This document shows positions 1 to 7,194 of a stretch of 26,870 nt of DNA, in pieces. Below the pieces are notes generated by a model. It was given only the letters and a program-made list of their open reading frames with translations, did no database searches and had not been told where the DNA came from. Source of the DNA: an uncultured Lachnospiraceae bacterium (GTDB taxonomy: Bacteria; Bacillota_A; Clostridia; Lachnospirales; Lachnospiraceae). Position numbers and translations under genes: made by a program. How positions within the stretch are numbered: position 1 is the stretch's first letter; the number at the start of each line of letters is the position of its first letter. Location: positions 1-26,870 of the forward strand of contig CADAHD010000010.1 in NCBI GenBank assembly GCA_902787595.1, written 5' to 3'.

Positions 1-557
1 AGATCGACGCTGAAGCTCAGAGACCGGGAAAAAATGAAAAGGTGCTGTGGCTGGGAGATTCGATAACACAGGGCTATGGTCCGCTGCGTTCCGGACAGAC
101 CTATGTCTGTGTTGCGAACAGGATCCTGAATTATGACATTATAAACCAGGGGATAGGCGGTTATGTATATGATAAAAAATCGCTGATGAAGATGGAAGGA
201 TATGAGCCGGACAAGATAATCGTCGCTTTGGGAACAAACCAGTATGGCAGCAAGACCATGAAAGATGTAGAGGAGTATTACGAGACTCTGACAGGCATAT
301 ACGGAAATGAGATACCGATCCTTTGCATATCACCGGTATGGCGCGGTGATCATCCCGAGGAGTATGAGGTATTTGAGCGTTTCTGCGAAAATGTTAAGAA
401 GATCGCCGGAAGCTATAAGAATGTTAAAGTTGCAGACGGTTTGAAAATGATACCGCACTTAAGCGAATACTATCTGGATGGTCTTCATCCCAATTGTCTG
501 GGAACGGAGAATTACGGAAGAAATCTTGTGGAAGAGATCCGCAGCCTGGGATTTTAA
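1..557 (+). CDS. SGNH/GDSL-family hydrolase, 5' truncated by window edge
   Basis: Probable esterase or acyl hydrolase of the SGNH fold; the substrate cannot be told. The reading frame is open to the window edge (frame beginning at base 3) and codes for plausible protein before the GTG at 42, so the real start lies outside the window. Numbered from the GTG codon, the nucleophile motif GDSITQG contains Ser7. The block II glycine lies in NQGIGGY, the block III asparagine in GTNQY, and the catalytic Asp/His pair in DGLHPN near the C-terminus. About 170 residues fit one complete SGNH domain. Relatives often carry an N-terminal beta-sandwich ahead of it, which may be the missing part. The stop codon sits in the loop of a strong hairpin. 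The neighbouring gene is convergent. The family is clear, the role is not. Confidence 0.85.
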   Translation, partial: IDAEAQRPGKNEKVLWLGDSITQGYGPLRSGQTYVCVANRILNYDIINQGIGGYVYDKKSLMKMEGYEPDKIIVALGTNQYGSKTMKDVEEYYETLTGIYGNEIPILCISPVWRGDHPEEYEVFERFCENVKKIAGSYKNVKVADGLKMIPHLSEYYLDGLHPNCLGTENYGRNLVEEIRSLGF

Positions 558-591
558 ATCCCGGGACCGGCTGCGGATAAAGTTCTTTTAA
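537..591 (+). terminator. Hairpin terminator spanning the stop codon, possibly bidirectional
   Basis: A perfect 10-bp outer stem pairs ATCCGCAGCC (537-546) with GGCTGCGGAT (569-578). An inner stem pairs GGGAT (548-552) with ATCCC (558-562), leaving the TAA stop (555-557) in the loop. A 6-nt bulge (563-568) separates the stems on the 3' side. The T-rich stretch AAAGTTCTTTTAA follows on the plus strand. It lies between convergent genes, so it may also stop minus-strand transcription, but the T-tract on that side is poor. Confidence 0.6.
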
Positions 592-608
592 TGTGACAGC
601 GCTTTTGA

Positions 609-1436
609 TCACCAGTCTGAATCCCAGTCCGAACCGCTGTCCCAGTCCCAGTCGGATCCGGAATCCCATGAATCCCAGCTGTCGTCGCTGCTGTCCCAGG
701 AACTGTCGCTGTCATAGGAAGGCTCGACATAATAACTCGAATCGCTGAAATCATACCCGCCGTAATCGCTGCTGTAATAAGATGAATCATAGTAATCATT
801 GACATTATCTACCGGCCTTTCGGCGGGCATCCAGTCGTCATAATCATCATCATACATATACCAGCTGCCGCTCTGGTTGTAATAATGATTGCCGCCGTAA
901 GTATAATAACCGTTGCCGGGCACGGAGGCGACGGCCACGATGAACAGCAGTATGGCGCCGATGATTATGGCTGTGGTGATCAGGCGTTTCAGTTTGTTCT
1001 TTTTCTGCACCTGCGGATCGGGCGCCGGACGGCGGTAGGGAGTGTTGGTAGGCGCCTTTATGCGTGAAGTATTGGCGGCTTTGTGACTCGCGTACTCTGA
1101 GCGCAGCTTTTGATAGATCTCGTTTACGGCGTAGGCCTCGTCTTTACCGCTGTAACGTACTGCGCGGCTGCCGTCGGATTTGTTTTTATAGACCACAACG
1201 TTTTCACCGTCACGGTAGATACCGAAAGCTTTGGGGCCCTTGTAGTTTTCACCGATATAAAAATGCATCTGTGCCACAGGCACATGATTGTCACGGCAAT
1301 ATGCTTTAAGCTCTTCTATAGTCTTTGGGATCTGATTGGAAACCCTCCGGATGTTTTTGTTTGTTGCGCCGCAATGGGGGCAGCTTTCCAGCTGATCATC
1401 ATAAAAACCATCACAATAATCGCATTTTGTATCCAT
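609..1436 (-). CDS. Zinc-ribbon, single-pass membrane protein with acidic Trp/Asp/Ser-rich extracellular tail
   Basis: Protein of 275 residues with unknown function. A longer in-frame extension to 1616 exists, but the start at 1436 is preferred because a strong GGGAGG ribosome binding site lies just upstream and the zinc ribbon then begins at once (CDYC at 5-8, CPHC at 19-22). Residues about 38-112 form a compact domain with the segment FGIYRDGENVVVYKNK. A proline-rich linker and a basic patch (KKNKLKR) precede one membrane helix at about 152-172, so the positive-inside rule puts the ribbon in the cytoplasm and the C-terminus outside. Residues about 178-275 are low-complexity Tyr, Asp, Ser, Gly and Trp, ending DWDSDW. 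I recognise the architecture from zinc-ribbon proteins of Lachnospiraceae, from memory only. It is transcribed towards the SGNH gene and away from ugd. Confidence 0.8.
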   Translation of the reverse strand: MDTKCDYCDGFYDDQLESCPHCGATNKNIRRVSNQIPKTIEELKAYCRDNHVPVAQMHFYIGENYKGPKAFGIYRDGENVVVYKNKSDGSRAVRYSGKDEAYAVNEIYQKLRSEYASHKAANTSRIKAPTNTPYRRPAPDPQVQKKNKLKRLITTAIIIGAILLFIVAVASVPGNGYYTYGGNHYYNQSGSWYMYDDDYDDWMPAERPVDNVNDYYDSSYYSSDYGGYDFSDSSYYVEPSYDSDSSWDSSDDSWDSWDSGSDWDWDSGSDWDSDW

Positions 1437-1615
1437 AGAAACCTCCCTGCTGTCATAAGCAGCATATTTCCTGATGATATATGCGCCGGGCGTTTTACGA
1501 ACGCGGTATGCATAAGTCCATATCGGATCCGCAGGATAAATGTTATCATAAAATAAGGGAAAAATAAATACGTGCGGGCATTTATCTGCGGCAACGGTAA
1601 ATATGTATAATGACA

Positions 1616-1644
1616 TTGCAAAAAGCGCAAAAATCCATTAAAAT
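1616..1644 (+). promoter_or_regulatory. Sigma-A-like promoter for ugd
   Basis: TTGCAA at 1616-1621 and TAAAAT at 1639-1644 are separated by exactly 17 bases. They match 4 of 6 and 5 of 6 consensus positions. Transcription would start near 1651, giving a leader of about 67 nt before the GTG start. The rest of the 281-base divergent region 1437-1717 holds no gene that I can see. Confidence 0.55.
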
Positions 1645-1717
1645 ATAAGAGTTGATTTTGCGACAGGCTGTTTTCCGGCCGGTCGCCTGCAATTAAAGGA
1701 TTTTAGGAGGACGTATT

Positions 1718-3061
1718 GTGAAAGTAGCAGTTATAGGCACCGGATATGTGGGACTTGTGACCGGCACCTGTTTTTCCGACATGGGAAATGAGGTGTGGTG
1801 TGTAGATGTGGATGAGAAGAAGATAGAGAGGCTTAAGGCAGGAGAGATACCGATCTATGAACCCGGTCTTTCGGAGATGGTGCTTAAGAATCACGAAAAG
1901 GGCGCTTTAAACTTCACGACCGATATAAAAGAAGCGCTTGAACGCTGCAATATCTGCTTTATCGCAGTAGGCACTCCGATGGGTGAAGACGGAAGCGCCG
2001 ATCTGCAGTATGTACTCGCAGTTGCCAAGAGCATAGGCGAGAACATGATACATCATATGTATGTGATCGATAAATCTACGGTGCCTGTCGGCACGGCGGA
2101 AAAGGTCAGATCCTGCATTCAGGCCGAGCTTGATAAGAGGGGCTCCGATCTTACATTTGATGTGATAAGCAATCCGGAATTCCTTAAAGAAGGTACGGCG
2201 GTGAATGACTGCATGCGTCCCGACCGAATTGTAATAGGCGTGGATAATGAAGAAGCTGCCGAGACGATGAGGGAGCTGTATCGTCACTATGTACTGAACA
2301 CCGACAATTTTATCATAATGGATATTGCCAGCGCGGAGATGACCAAATATGCGGCCAACAGCATGCTGGCAACCAAGATAAGCTTTATGAATGAGATATC
2401 CCGCATCTGCGAAGCAGTGGGAGCCGATGTTAACAAGGTCCGTAAGGGAATAGGCAGCGACAAGCGCATAGGATATTCCTTTATCTATCCGGGCTGCGGT
2501 TACGGCGGAAGCTGCTTCCCCAAGGATGTTAAGGCACTGGTGCGCACTGCGGCGGAAAACGGCTATGAAGCCCAGCTTTTGAGCGCAGTAGAAGATGTGA
2601 ACTACATGCAGAAACATGTGCTCACTACCAAGGTAAAGGAACACTTTGGTCAGGATCTGAGCGGCAGGACCTTTGCGGTATGGGGACTGGCGTTCAAGCC
2701 TGATACGGACGATATGAGAGAAGCTTCGGCGATCACGCTGATCAATGATCTGACTTCGGCCGGCGCCAAGGTGCAGGCTTATGATCCCAAGGCTATGGAA
2801 GAGGCAAAGAAATGCTATCTTAAGGGAAATGAAGCAGTCAGCTATGTTGAAGGCAAGTACGATGCTCTTAAGGGCGCGGACGCGCTGATACTGGTAACGG
2901 AGTGGAAAGAGTTCAGAAGCCCCGATTTCGAAGAGATAAAGAAAGCCCTTAAAACGCCGGTTATTTTTGACGGACGAAACATATACGGCAGCAAGGTGGC
3001 TAACAAATATGGTTTTGATTACTATCAGATAGGCGTCAGGGTCAGCAGGGCAAATGCTTGA
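1718..3061 (+). CDS. ugd: UDP-glucose 6-dehydrogenase
   Basis: Oxidises UDP-glucose to UDP-glucuronate with two NAD+ in the cytoplasm, supplying precursors for capsule, exopolysaccharide or wall polymers. The 447-residue length is typical of the family. The N-terminal Rossmann motif GTGYVGL (7-13) binds NAD. The catalytic cysteine is Cys266 in [12 protein letters not shown]. The central helix segment [12 protein letters not shown] and the C-terminal UDP-binding part ([16 protein letters not shown]) are both present. The start is GTG at 1718, seven bases after a perfect AGGAGG. It appears to be a single-gene unit with its own promoter, and no polysaccharide cluster is visible nearby. A UDP-N-acetylmannosamine dehydrogenase is a less likely alternative within the same family. 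Confidence 0.95.
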   Translation: MKVAVIGTGYVGLVTGTCFSDMGNEVWCVDVDEKKIERLKAGEIPIYEPGLSEMVLKNHEKGALNFTTDIKEALERCNICFIAVGTPMGEDGSADLQYVLAVAKSIGENMIHHMYVIDKSTVPVGTAEKVRSCIQAELDKRGSDLTFDVISNPEFLKEGTAVNDCMRPDRIVIGVDNEEAAETMRELYRHYVLNTDNFIIMDIASAEMTKYAANSMLATKISFMNEISRICEAVGADVNKVRKGIGSDKRIGYSFIYPGCGYGGSCFPKDVKALVRTAAENGYEAQLLSAVEDVNYMQKHVLTTKVKEHFGQDLSGRTFAVWGLAFKPDTDDMREASAITLINDLTSAGAKVQAYDPKAMEEAKKCYLKGNEAVSYVEGKYDALKGADALILVTEWKEFRSPDFEEIKKALKTPVIFDGRNIYGSKVANKYGFDYYQIGVRVSRANA

Positions 3062-3086
3062 AAATTATGATAATATGTGAGATAAT
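3058..3086 (+). promoter_or_regulatory. Sigma-A-like promoter for the SPFH gene
   Basis: TTGAAA (3058-3063) and GATAAT (3081-3086) each match 5 of 6 consensus positions, with 17 bases between them. The -35 box overlaps the stop codon of ugd. The leader of about 55 nt contains a small perfect hairpin, TCCGGC (3113-3118) and GCCGGA (3123-3128) with a four-base loop. It has no T-tract, so it is not an intrinsic terminator. Confidence 0.55.
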
Positions 3087-3148
3087 ATTTGTTGGGTCTT
3101 TATAAACATTAATCCGGCTCAGGCCGGACATAACGAAAGGAGAAAGAT

Positions 3149-4210
3149 ATGGGACTTATTAAGGCAGCAATGGGAGCGATAGGGGGGACACTTGCAGATC
3201 AGTGGAAGGAGTATTTCTACTGCCCGGCTATAGATCCCCAGTATCTCCTGGTAGAAGGTCAGAAGAAGGTTAACGGCAGATCTTCAAACACAAAGGGCGA
3301 AGAGAATGTCATCACTAATGGTTCGATAATCGCAGTTGCAGACGGACAGTGCATGATCATCGTTGACCAGGGTAAGATCGTTGAAGTCAGCGCAGAACCC
3401 GGCGCTTTCCAGTATGATAATTCATCATCACCCAGCGTTTTCGCAGGTGGTCTGGGACAGGGCTTTGTTAACAGCATGAAGGACGCATGGGAAAGATTTT
3501 CCTTCGGCGGTATTGCAGCCCGCACCCAGAAGGTTTACTACTTCAATCTGTTGGAGATAACAGACAACAAGTTCGGTACGGCTCAGCCTATCGAATTCCG
3601 TATTGTGGACAGCAAGGTTGGTCTGGATATGGACACAAGCCTTCGTGTACACGGTACATATTCATACAAGATCACAGATCCTCTTGCATTCTATACCAAT
3701 GTATGCGGTAACAGAGAGGGCGCATATCCCAGAGCTAATCTGGATGGCATGCTGAAGGCAGAGTTCGCTGCTGCAATGCAGAGCGTATTCCCTACCCTTT
3801 CAGATCTTGAGCTTCGTCCTAACCAGATCCCTTCACATGTTGATGAGATCACCGAGAGAATGAATGCAAAGCTCACCGATAAGTGGAGCAAGGGAAGAGG
3901 TATTTCCATCGCATCACTGGCTATCGAGAGCGTTACCATTCCCGAAGAGGACAAGAAGGCTCTATGCATCCAGCGCAGCTGCATACAATCAGGCGCTTCA
4001 GAATGCAGCAAGCAATCCCAACGGCGCTATGATGGGCTTCATGGGTATGAACATGATGCAGGGTACCGCAGGCGCTATGGGTATGGCTCCTCAGAACTTC
4101 GTACAGAATGCACAGGCTATGCAGCAGCAGGCAGCACCCGCTCCTGCGCCCGCAGCAGCTCCGGCAGCAGCATCTGCACCCGCTCCTGCAGCAGGCTGGA
4201 AGTGCGCTAA
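3149..4210 (+). CDS. SPFH-domain protein, N-terminal part; frame is lost near base 3960
   Basis: SPFH (stomatin/prohibitin-like) protein of the type often annotated as virion core protein-like in Firmicutes; its molecular role is unknown. The first 270 residues read cleanly as SPFH, from [20 protein letters not shown] to VTIPEEDKK, with the conserved stretch [24 protein letters not shown]. After about base 3960 this frame turns into Cys/Ser/Arg-rich sequence unlike the family and stops at 4210. The expected helix, Ala/Pro linker and zinc ribbons continue in the +1 frame to 4469. A strong AAGGAG ribosome binding site supports the start. As written the gene makes an SPFH domain with a nonsense tail. 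It may be a pseudogene, a deletion allele or an assembly error. Confidence 0.8.
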   Translation: MGLIKAAMGAIGGTLADQWKEYFYCPAIDPQYLLVEGQKKVNGRSSNTKGEENVITNGSIIAVADGQCMIIVDQGKIVEVSAEPGAFQYDNSSSPSVFAGGLGQGFVNSMKDAWERFSFGGIAARTQKVYYFNLLEITDNKFGTAQPIEFRIVDSKVGLDMDTSLRVHGTYSYKITDPLAFYTNVCGNREGAYPRANLDGMLKAEFAAAMQSVFPTLSDLELRPNQIPSHVDEITERMNAKLTDKWSKGRGISIASLAIESVTIPEEDKKALCIQRSCIQSGASECSKQSQRRYDGLHGYEHDAGYRRRYGYGSSELRTECTGYAAAGSTRSCARSSSGSSICTRSCSRLEVR

Positions 4211-4469
4211 ATGCGGCGCTGAAGGCAACACAGGCAAGTTCTGCGCAGAGTGTGGCGAGCCTAAGCCCGCTGAAGCTGAAGGCTGGACCTGCGAATGTGG
4301 CGCAGTAAACAAGGGTAAGTTCTGTGCAGAGTGCGGCAAGCCGAAGCCGGCAGGAGCTCCTCTTTACAAGTGTGACAAGTGTGGCTGGGAGCCTGAAGAT
4401 CCTAAGAATCCGCCTAAGTTCTGCCCTCAGTGCGGCGATCCTTTCGGCGATGAGGATAAAGTAGGCTGA
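3960..4469 (+). pseudogene. C-terminal linker and zinc ribbons of the SPFH protein, out of frame
   Basis: This frame carries the natural continuation of the SPFH protein: [16 protein letters not shown], a Gly/Met-rich segment, an Ala/Pro linker and three zinc-ribbon-like modules. The ribbons are [38 protein letters not shown] and [20 protein letters not shown] followed by PQCG. It has no ribosome binding site or good start at the junction, so it is unlikely to be translated alone. Joined to the upstream frame by a +1 shift it would give about 439 residues. Family members as I remember them have a longer helical segment here, so part of it may be deleted as well as frameshifted. No known programmed-frameshift signal is visible. 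Confidence 0.75.
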
Positions 4470-4500
4470 TAAGGTCCTGCTTAGGTAACAAGTGTAATCG

Positions 4501-4564
4501 ACGTCACAGCATAGCCGGAACCCGGCGAACGTGATAGTGAGACGGGGACGGCTATGTGTGACGT
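4501..4564. other. Long intergenic hairpin of unknown function
   Basis: ACGTCACA (4501-4508) and CATAGCCG (4510-4517), separated by one bulged G, pair perfectly with CGGCTATG (4549-4556) and TGTGACGT (4557-4564). That makes a 16-bp stem. A further CCCG (4521-4524) can pair with CGGG (4543-4546) inside the loop. No T-tract follows on either strand, so it is not a standard terminator. I do not recognise a known riboswitch or repeat family, and no second copy was noticed in the window. Confidence 0.65.
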
Positions 4565-4616
4565 ATGGCAATAAGTGGATCATAAGCAGGATCCAAACAG
4601 ACAGAATAGTTATCCG

Positions 4617-5279
4617 ATGAGTTATATTGTATTTGATCTTGAATGGAATCAGCCTCAGGACGGCAAACCGACGGAGACGCGCAAGCTTGCATTCGAGATC
4701 ATAGAGATAGGCGCAGTTAAGCTGAATGAACGCTTCAATATAATTGATAAGTACGATCAGCTTATACGGCCGCAGGTTTATCATGAGATAAACTGGAGAA
4801 TTAAAAAAATGCTGGACCTTAAGAGGGGAGAGCTGTCCACCGGACGGCTCTTCCCTCGGGCTGCATCAGAGTTCCTTGAATGGTGTGGCGAGGATCCGGT
4901 CTGGTGTACCTGGGGCAGTCAGGATCTTTCTGAACTGCGCAGGAATATGAAATTCTACGGCATGTCGGAAATGGCCGGTGATGATCCCATACCTTATATT
5001 AATGTACAGAGGCTGTATGGCTTGCATATAGGAAATACAGCGCAGAGCAAGGCGCTGGAGACAGCCGTGGATGAGCTTCAGCTCCCTAAAAATGTTCCGT
5101 TTCACAGAGCATATGCAGATGCATATTATACTGCCAAGGTGTTGGCGTGCCTGCCGGACGAGATCAGAAACGGTAACATAAGCTATGACAAGCCGGCGCC
5201 GCCTAAAGAACACAAGCAGGGTAAAGGGGGAAGACACGCGATCCGACGGCGGGTGAGGAATAATAAGAGTGAGTTATGA
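4617..5279 (+). CDS. DEDDh-family 3'-5' exonuclease
   Basis: Predicted single-strand 3'-5' exonuclease of the DnaQ/ERI-1-like class; DNA versus RNA substrate is not determined. The ATG at 4617 gives a typical family start, MSYIVFDLEWNQ, with Exo I residues Asp7 and Glu9, and a length of 220 residues. Exo II is likely Asp103 (GSQDLSELRRN). Exo III is His163 and Asp168 in HRAYADAYYTAK. The last 30 residues are strongly basic (GRHAIRRRVRNNK), which suggests nucleic-acid binding. Neither ATG 4617 nor an upstream GTG at 4575 has a good ribosome binding site, so the start rests on family comparison. It overlaps the next gene by 11 bases and appears to head the EAL-EAL-rhomboid operon. Confidence 0.85.
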   Translation: MSYIVFDLEWNQPQDGKPTETRKLAFEIIEIGAVKLNERFNIIDKYDQLIRPQVYHEINWRIKKMLDLKRGELSTGRLFPRAASEFLEWCGEDPVWCTWGSQDLSELRRNMKFYGMSEMAGDDPIPYINVQRLYGLHIGNTAQSKALETAVDELQLPKNVPFHRAYADAYYTAKVLACLPDEIRNGNISYDKPAPPKEHKQGKGGRHAIRRRVRNNKSEL

Positions 5280-7194
5280 GGCTGCCTTTTCGATTGCGAC
5301 GGTACTGCTTTCCGTACAGATCGTAGCCAACTTCATCAGATTTAACAGAGTTTCCAACGCGCAGAGCAAGCTTTTTGTTGCTCTCGTGCTGGATAATGCT
5401 ATAACTGCGCTTACAGCTATCATTAAGTGGGTTTCGTTTTCATTTTTGCCTACAACTCCGCTATACCTGATAGAAACGTGCAGTTATCTTTATTTTATAA
5501 CGCATTTTCTCGTAGTCTTTTTGATGTTCTTTTATCTATTCAGCACTATTAAAACGCTAAAAGAGCTGGTAGTCTGGCTAAGAGTGCTGATCATCGGGCC
5601 GGCAGTACTGATATTGCTGGCTATATTAATAAATCCCGCTACGCATTTTATATTTTATCATTCATCGGACGGCGTCTATCATCGTTCTGTGGGGATAATC
5701 GTCATATATCTGGGATTTGTTTATTATATGGGGCTGATCCTTTTTGCCCTTATGTTTTACCGCAGAAGCTTTTCGGCAAGGCGCAGAAATATTATTCTGA
5801 TAGTATTGGCCATGGGCATCGCCTCCACGATGATACAGCTGTTTTTCATTGAAATGGTTGTTGAATGCGTTACCGAAGCGGTATGCGCGCTGATACTCTT
5901 CCTTTTTATCCAGAATCCTTCGGAAAGACTGGATCCGGATCTGGATGTTTTATCAAATGCTGCATTCCTGGATCGAATGAAATACAATCTGATCTCCAGG
6001 AAACGTTTTGATATGATAGAGGTGATACTGCCTGAGATAGGTGAATACGAAAATGCCGGAGGACAGGAGTCAATGACGATGCTGCTTAAGTCCGTGACAT
6101 TTTTCTTGTCTACACTGGCTGAGAATATGAATATATACCGCATAGATAAGGGTATCTTTGCGTTGGAGATAATAACCCCGCATACAGGGGAAGTGAGCAA
6201 GGTGATCAAAAACATACAGGATCGTTTCAATAAGCCCTGGGGTGAGGATGCCGTGATGCAGAGTGTAAGGATGCTGCACATTTCGCTTCCTACGGAGATG
6301 CAGGATGATATGCTGATGCAGGGCGTGATGAACCGCTTTGCCCAAATGCCGCACGAGATCAGACTGATGACCACTTCCGATTTTGACCTTGAATCCATCA
6401 GGCGCAACAGAGAGATCAACGGGGCGCTTATAAGAGCGATGGAGAAGAATAATTTTGAGATGCGCTACACTCCGGTATATTCCCAGGCCCTCGAACGCGT
6501 GGTTGCCGCTGAAGTGGCCCTCAGGTTTTTTGATGAAGAACTGGGATATGTATATGACGATGAGCTTTTCCGTTTTGCGCAGCAGAGCGGCCATGTCATG
6601 CAGCTGGGAGAGCTTATATTCGAGCGAACCTGCAGCCTTATTAAAGAACAGGAACTTGATAAGCAGGGCTTATCTTTCCTGGGAGTGCGCCTGCATCCAT
6701 CCATGTGTCTTCAGTACCACATAATGGAGCGGTTTAAGGACATAATGGATAAATATGAACTGGATCCCAGGATGATCTGCCTAATGCTCTCCGAATATAC
6801 GGTATCTACGGCCGGTAACGATTTTAAGGAAAGCGTTGCAAAACTTGAAAAAACAGGAGTTCGCATCTGTCTTGAGGATTACGGCAGCGGTTTTACCAGC
6901 ATTACTTCGATCTTTGAGATGCCTTTTTCCGTGCTTAAGATAAACCAGTCGGTGATAAAAGCGGCCATGGGAAATGAAAAAGCCAGGATAACCATGGACT
7001 GCACGCTTACCATGGCAAGGGAACTGGATATGATGACCATGGTGGAAGGCATTGATGATAAAGAATACTTTAACATGATAGAGAATATGGCCTGCGACCT
7101 GGCTAAGGGTAATTATTTCTATGAGCAGCTTGTTGAGGAGGAATTCCTGCAGGTGATCCATATGAAAGCGGCGAAGGGAGGTGAGGACGAATGA
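5269..7194 (+). CDS. Membrane protein with degenerate GGDEF and degenerate EAL domains
   Basis: Protein of 641 residues, probably a c-di-GMP-related pseudoenzyme. Residues about 1-215 hold six or seven membrane helices. Residues about 230-380 look like a GGDEF fold without the motif (RIDKGIFALEI in its place). Residues about 400-641 form an EAL domain. Aligned by eye without gaps to the next gene, Glu415, Asp537, Lys557 and Glu593 are kept. The metal- or substrate-site positions are changed at 474 (Asn to Arg), 506 (Glu to Met), 536 (Asp to Glu), 559 (Asp to Asn) and 613 (Gln to Lys). Phosphodiesterase activity is therefore unlikely; a binding or regulatory role is my inference. The GTG start overlaps the exonuclease gene by 11 bases, with GAGG upstream. 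Its stop overlaps the next start as ATGA. Confidence 0.85.
   Translation: MSYEAAFSIATVLLSVQIVANFIRFNRVSNAQSKLFVALVLDNAITALTAIIKWVSFSFLPTTPLYLIETCSYLYFITHFLVVFLMFFYLFSTIKTLKELVVWLRVLIIGPAVLILLAILINPATHFIFYHSSDGVYHRSVGIIVIYLGFVYYMGLILFALMFYRRSFSARRRNIILIVLAMGIASTMIQLFFIEMVVECVTEAVCALILFLFIQNPSERLDPDLDVLSNAAFLDRMKYNLISRKRFDMIEVILPEIGEYENAGGQESMTMLLKSVTFFLSTLAENMNIYRIDKGIFALEIITPHTGEVSKVIKNIQDRFNKPWGEDAVMQSVRMLHISLPTEMQDDMLMQGVMNRFAQMPHEIRLMTTSDFDLESIRRNREINGALIRAMEKNNFEMRYTPVYSQALERVVAAEVALRFFDEELGYVYDDELFRFAQQSGHVMQLGELIFERTCSLIKEQELDKQGLSFLGVRLHPSMCLQYHIMERFKDIMDKYELDPRMICLMLSEYTVSTAGNDFKESVAKLEKTGVRICLEDYGSGFTSITSIFEMPFSVLKINQSVIKAAMGNEKARITMDCTLTMARELDMMTMVEGIDDKEYFNMIENMACDLAKGNYFYEQLVEEEFLQVIHMKAAKGGEDE

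Noticed and set aside
1437..1616. N-terminal extension of the zinc-ribbon membrane protein by 60 residues
   Set aside because: GGGAGG sits directly before the ATG at 1436 and the extension lacks any domain or start signal.
1657..1695. Possible riboswitch or attenuator in the ugd leader
   Set aside because: Only short GC-rich pairings (GCGAC/GTCGC, CCGGCCGG) and no recognisable conserved core.
1907..2644. 245-residue minus-strand open frame inside ugd
   Set aside because: Antisense shadow of a clear coding gene; Cys/His/Ile-rich with no family resemblance or ribosome binding site.
3955..3975. Programmed +1 frameshift in the SPFH gene
   Set aside because: No known shift site such as a slow codon with an in-frame stop; a deletion, indel or assembly error is simpler.
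3933..4784. 283-residue minus-strand frame across the SPFH tail and exonuclease start
   Set aside because: Composition mirrors the Ala/Pro and Cys codons of the plus-strand genes and it spans the intergenic hairpin; no start signal.
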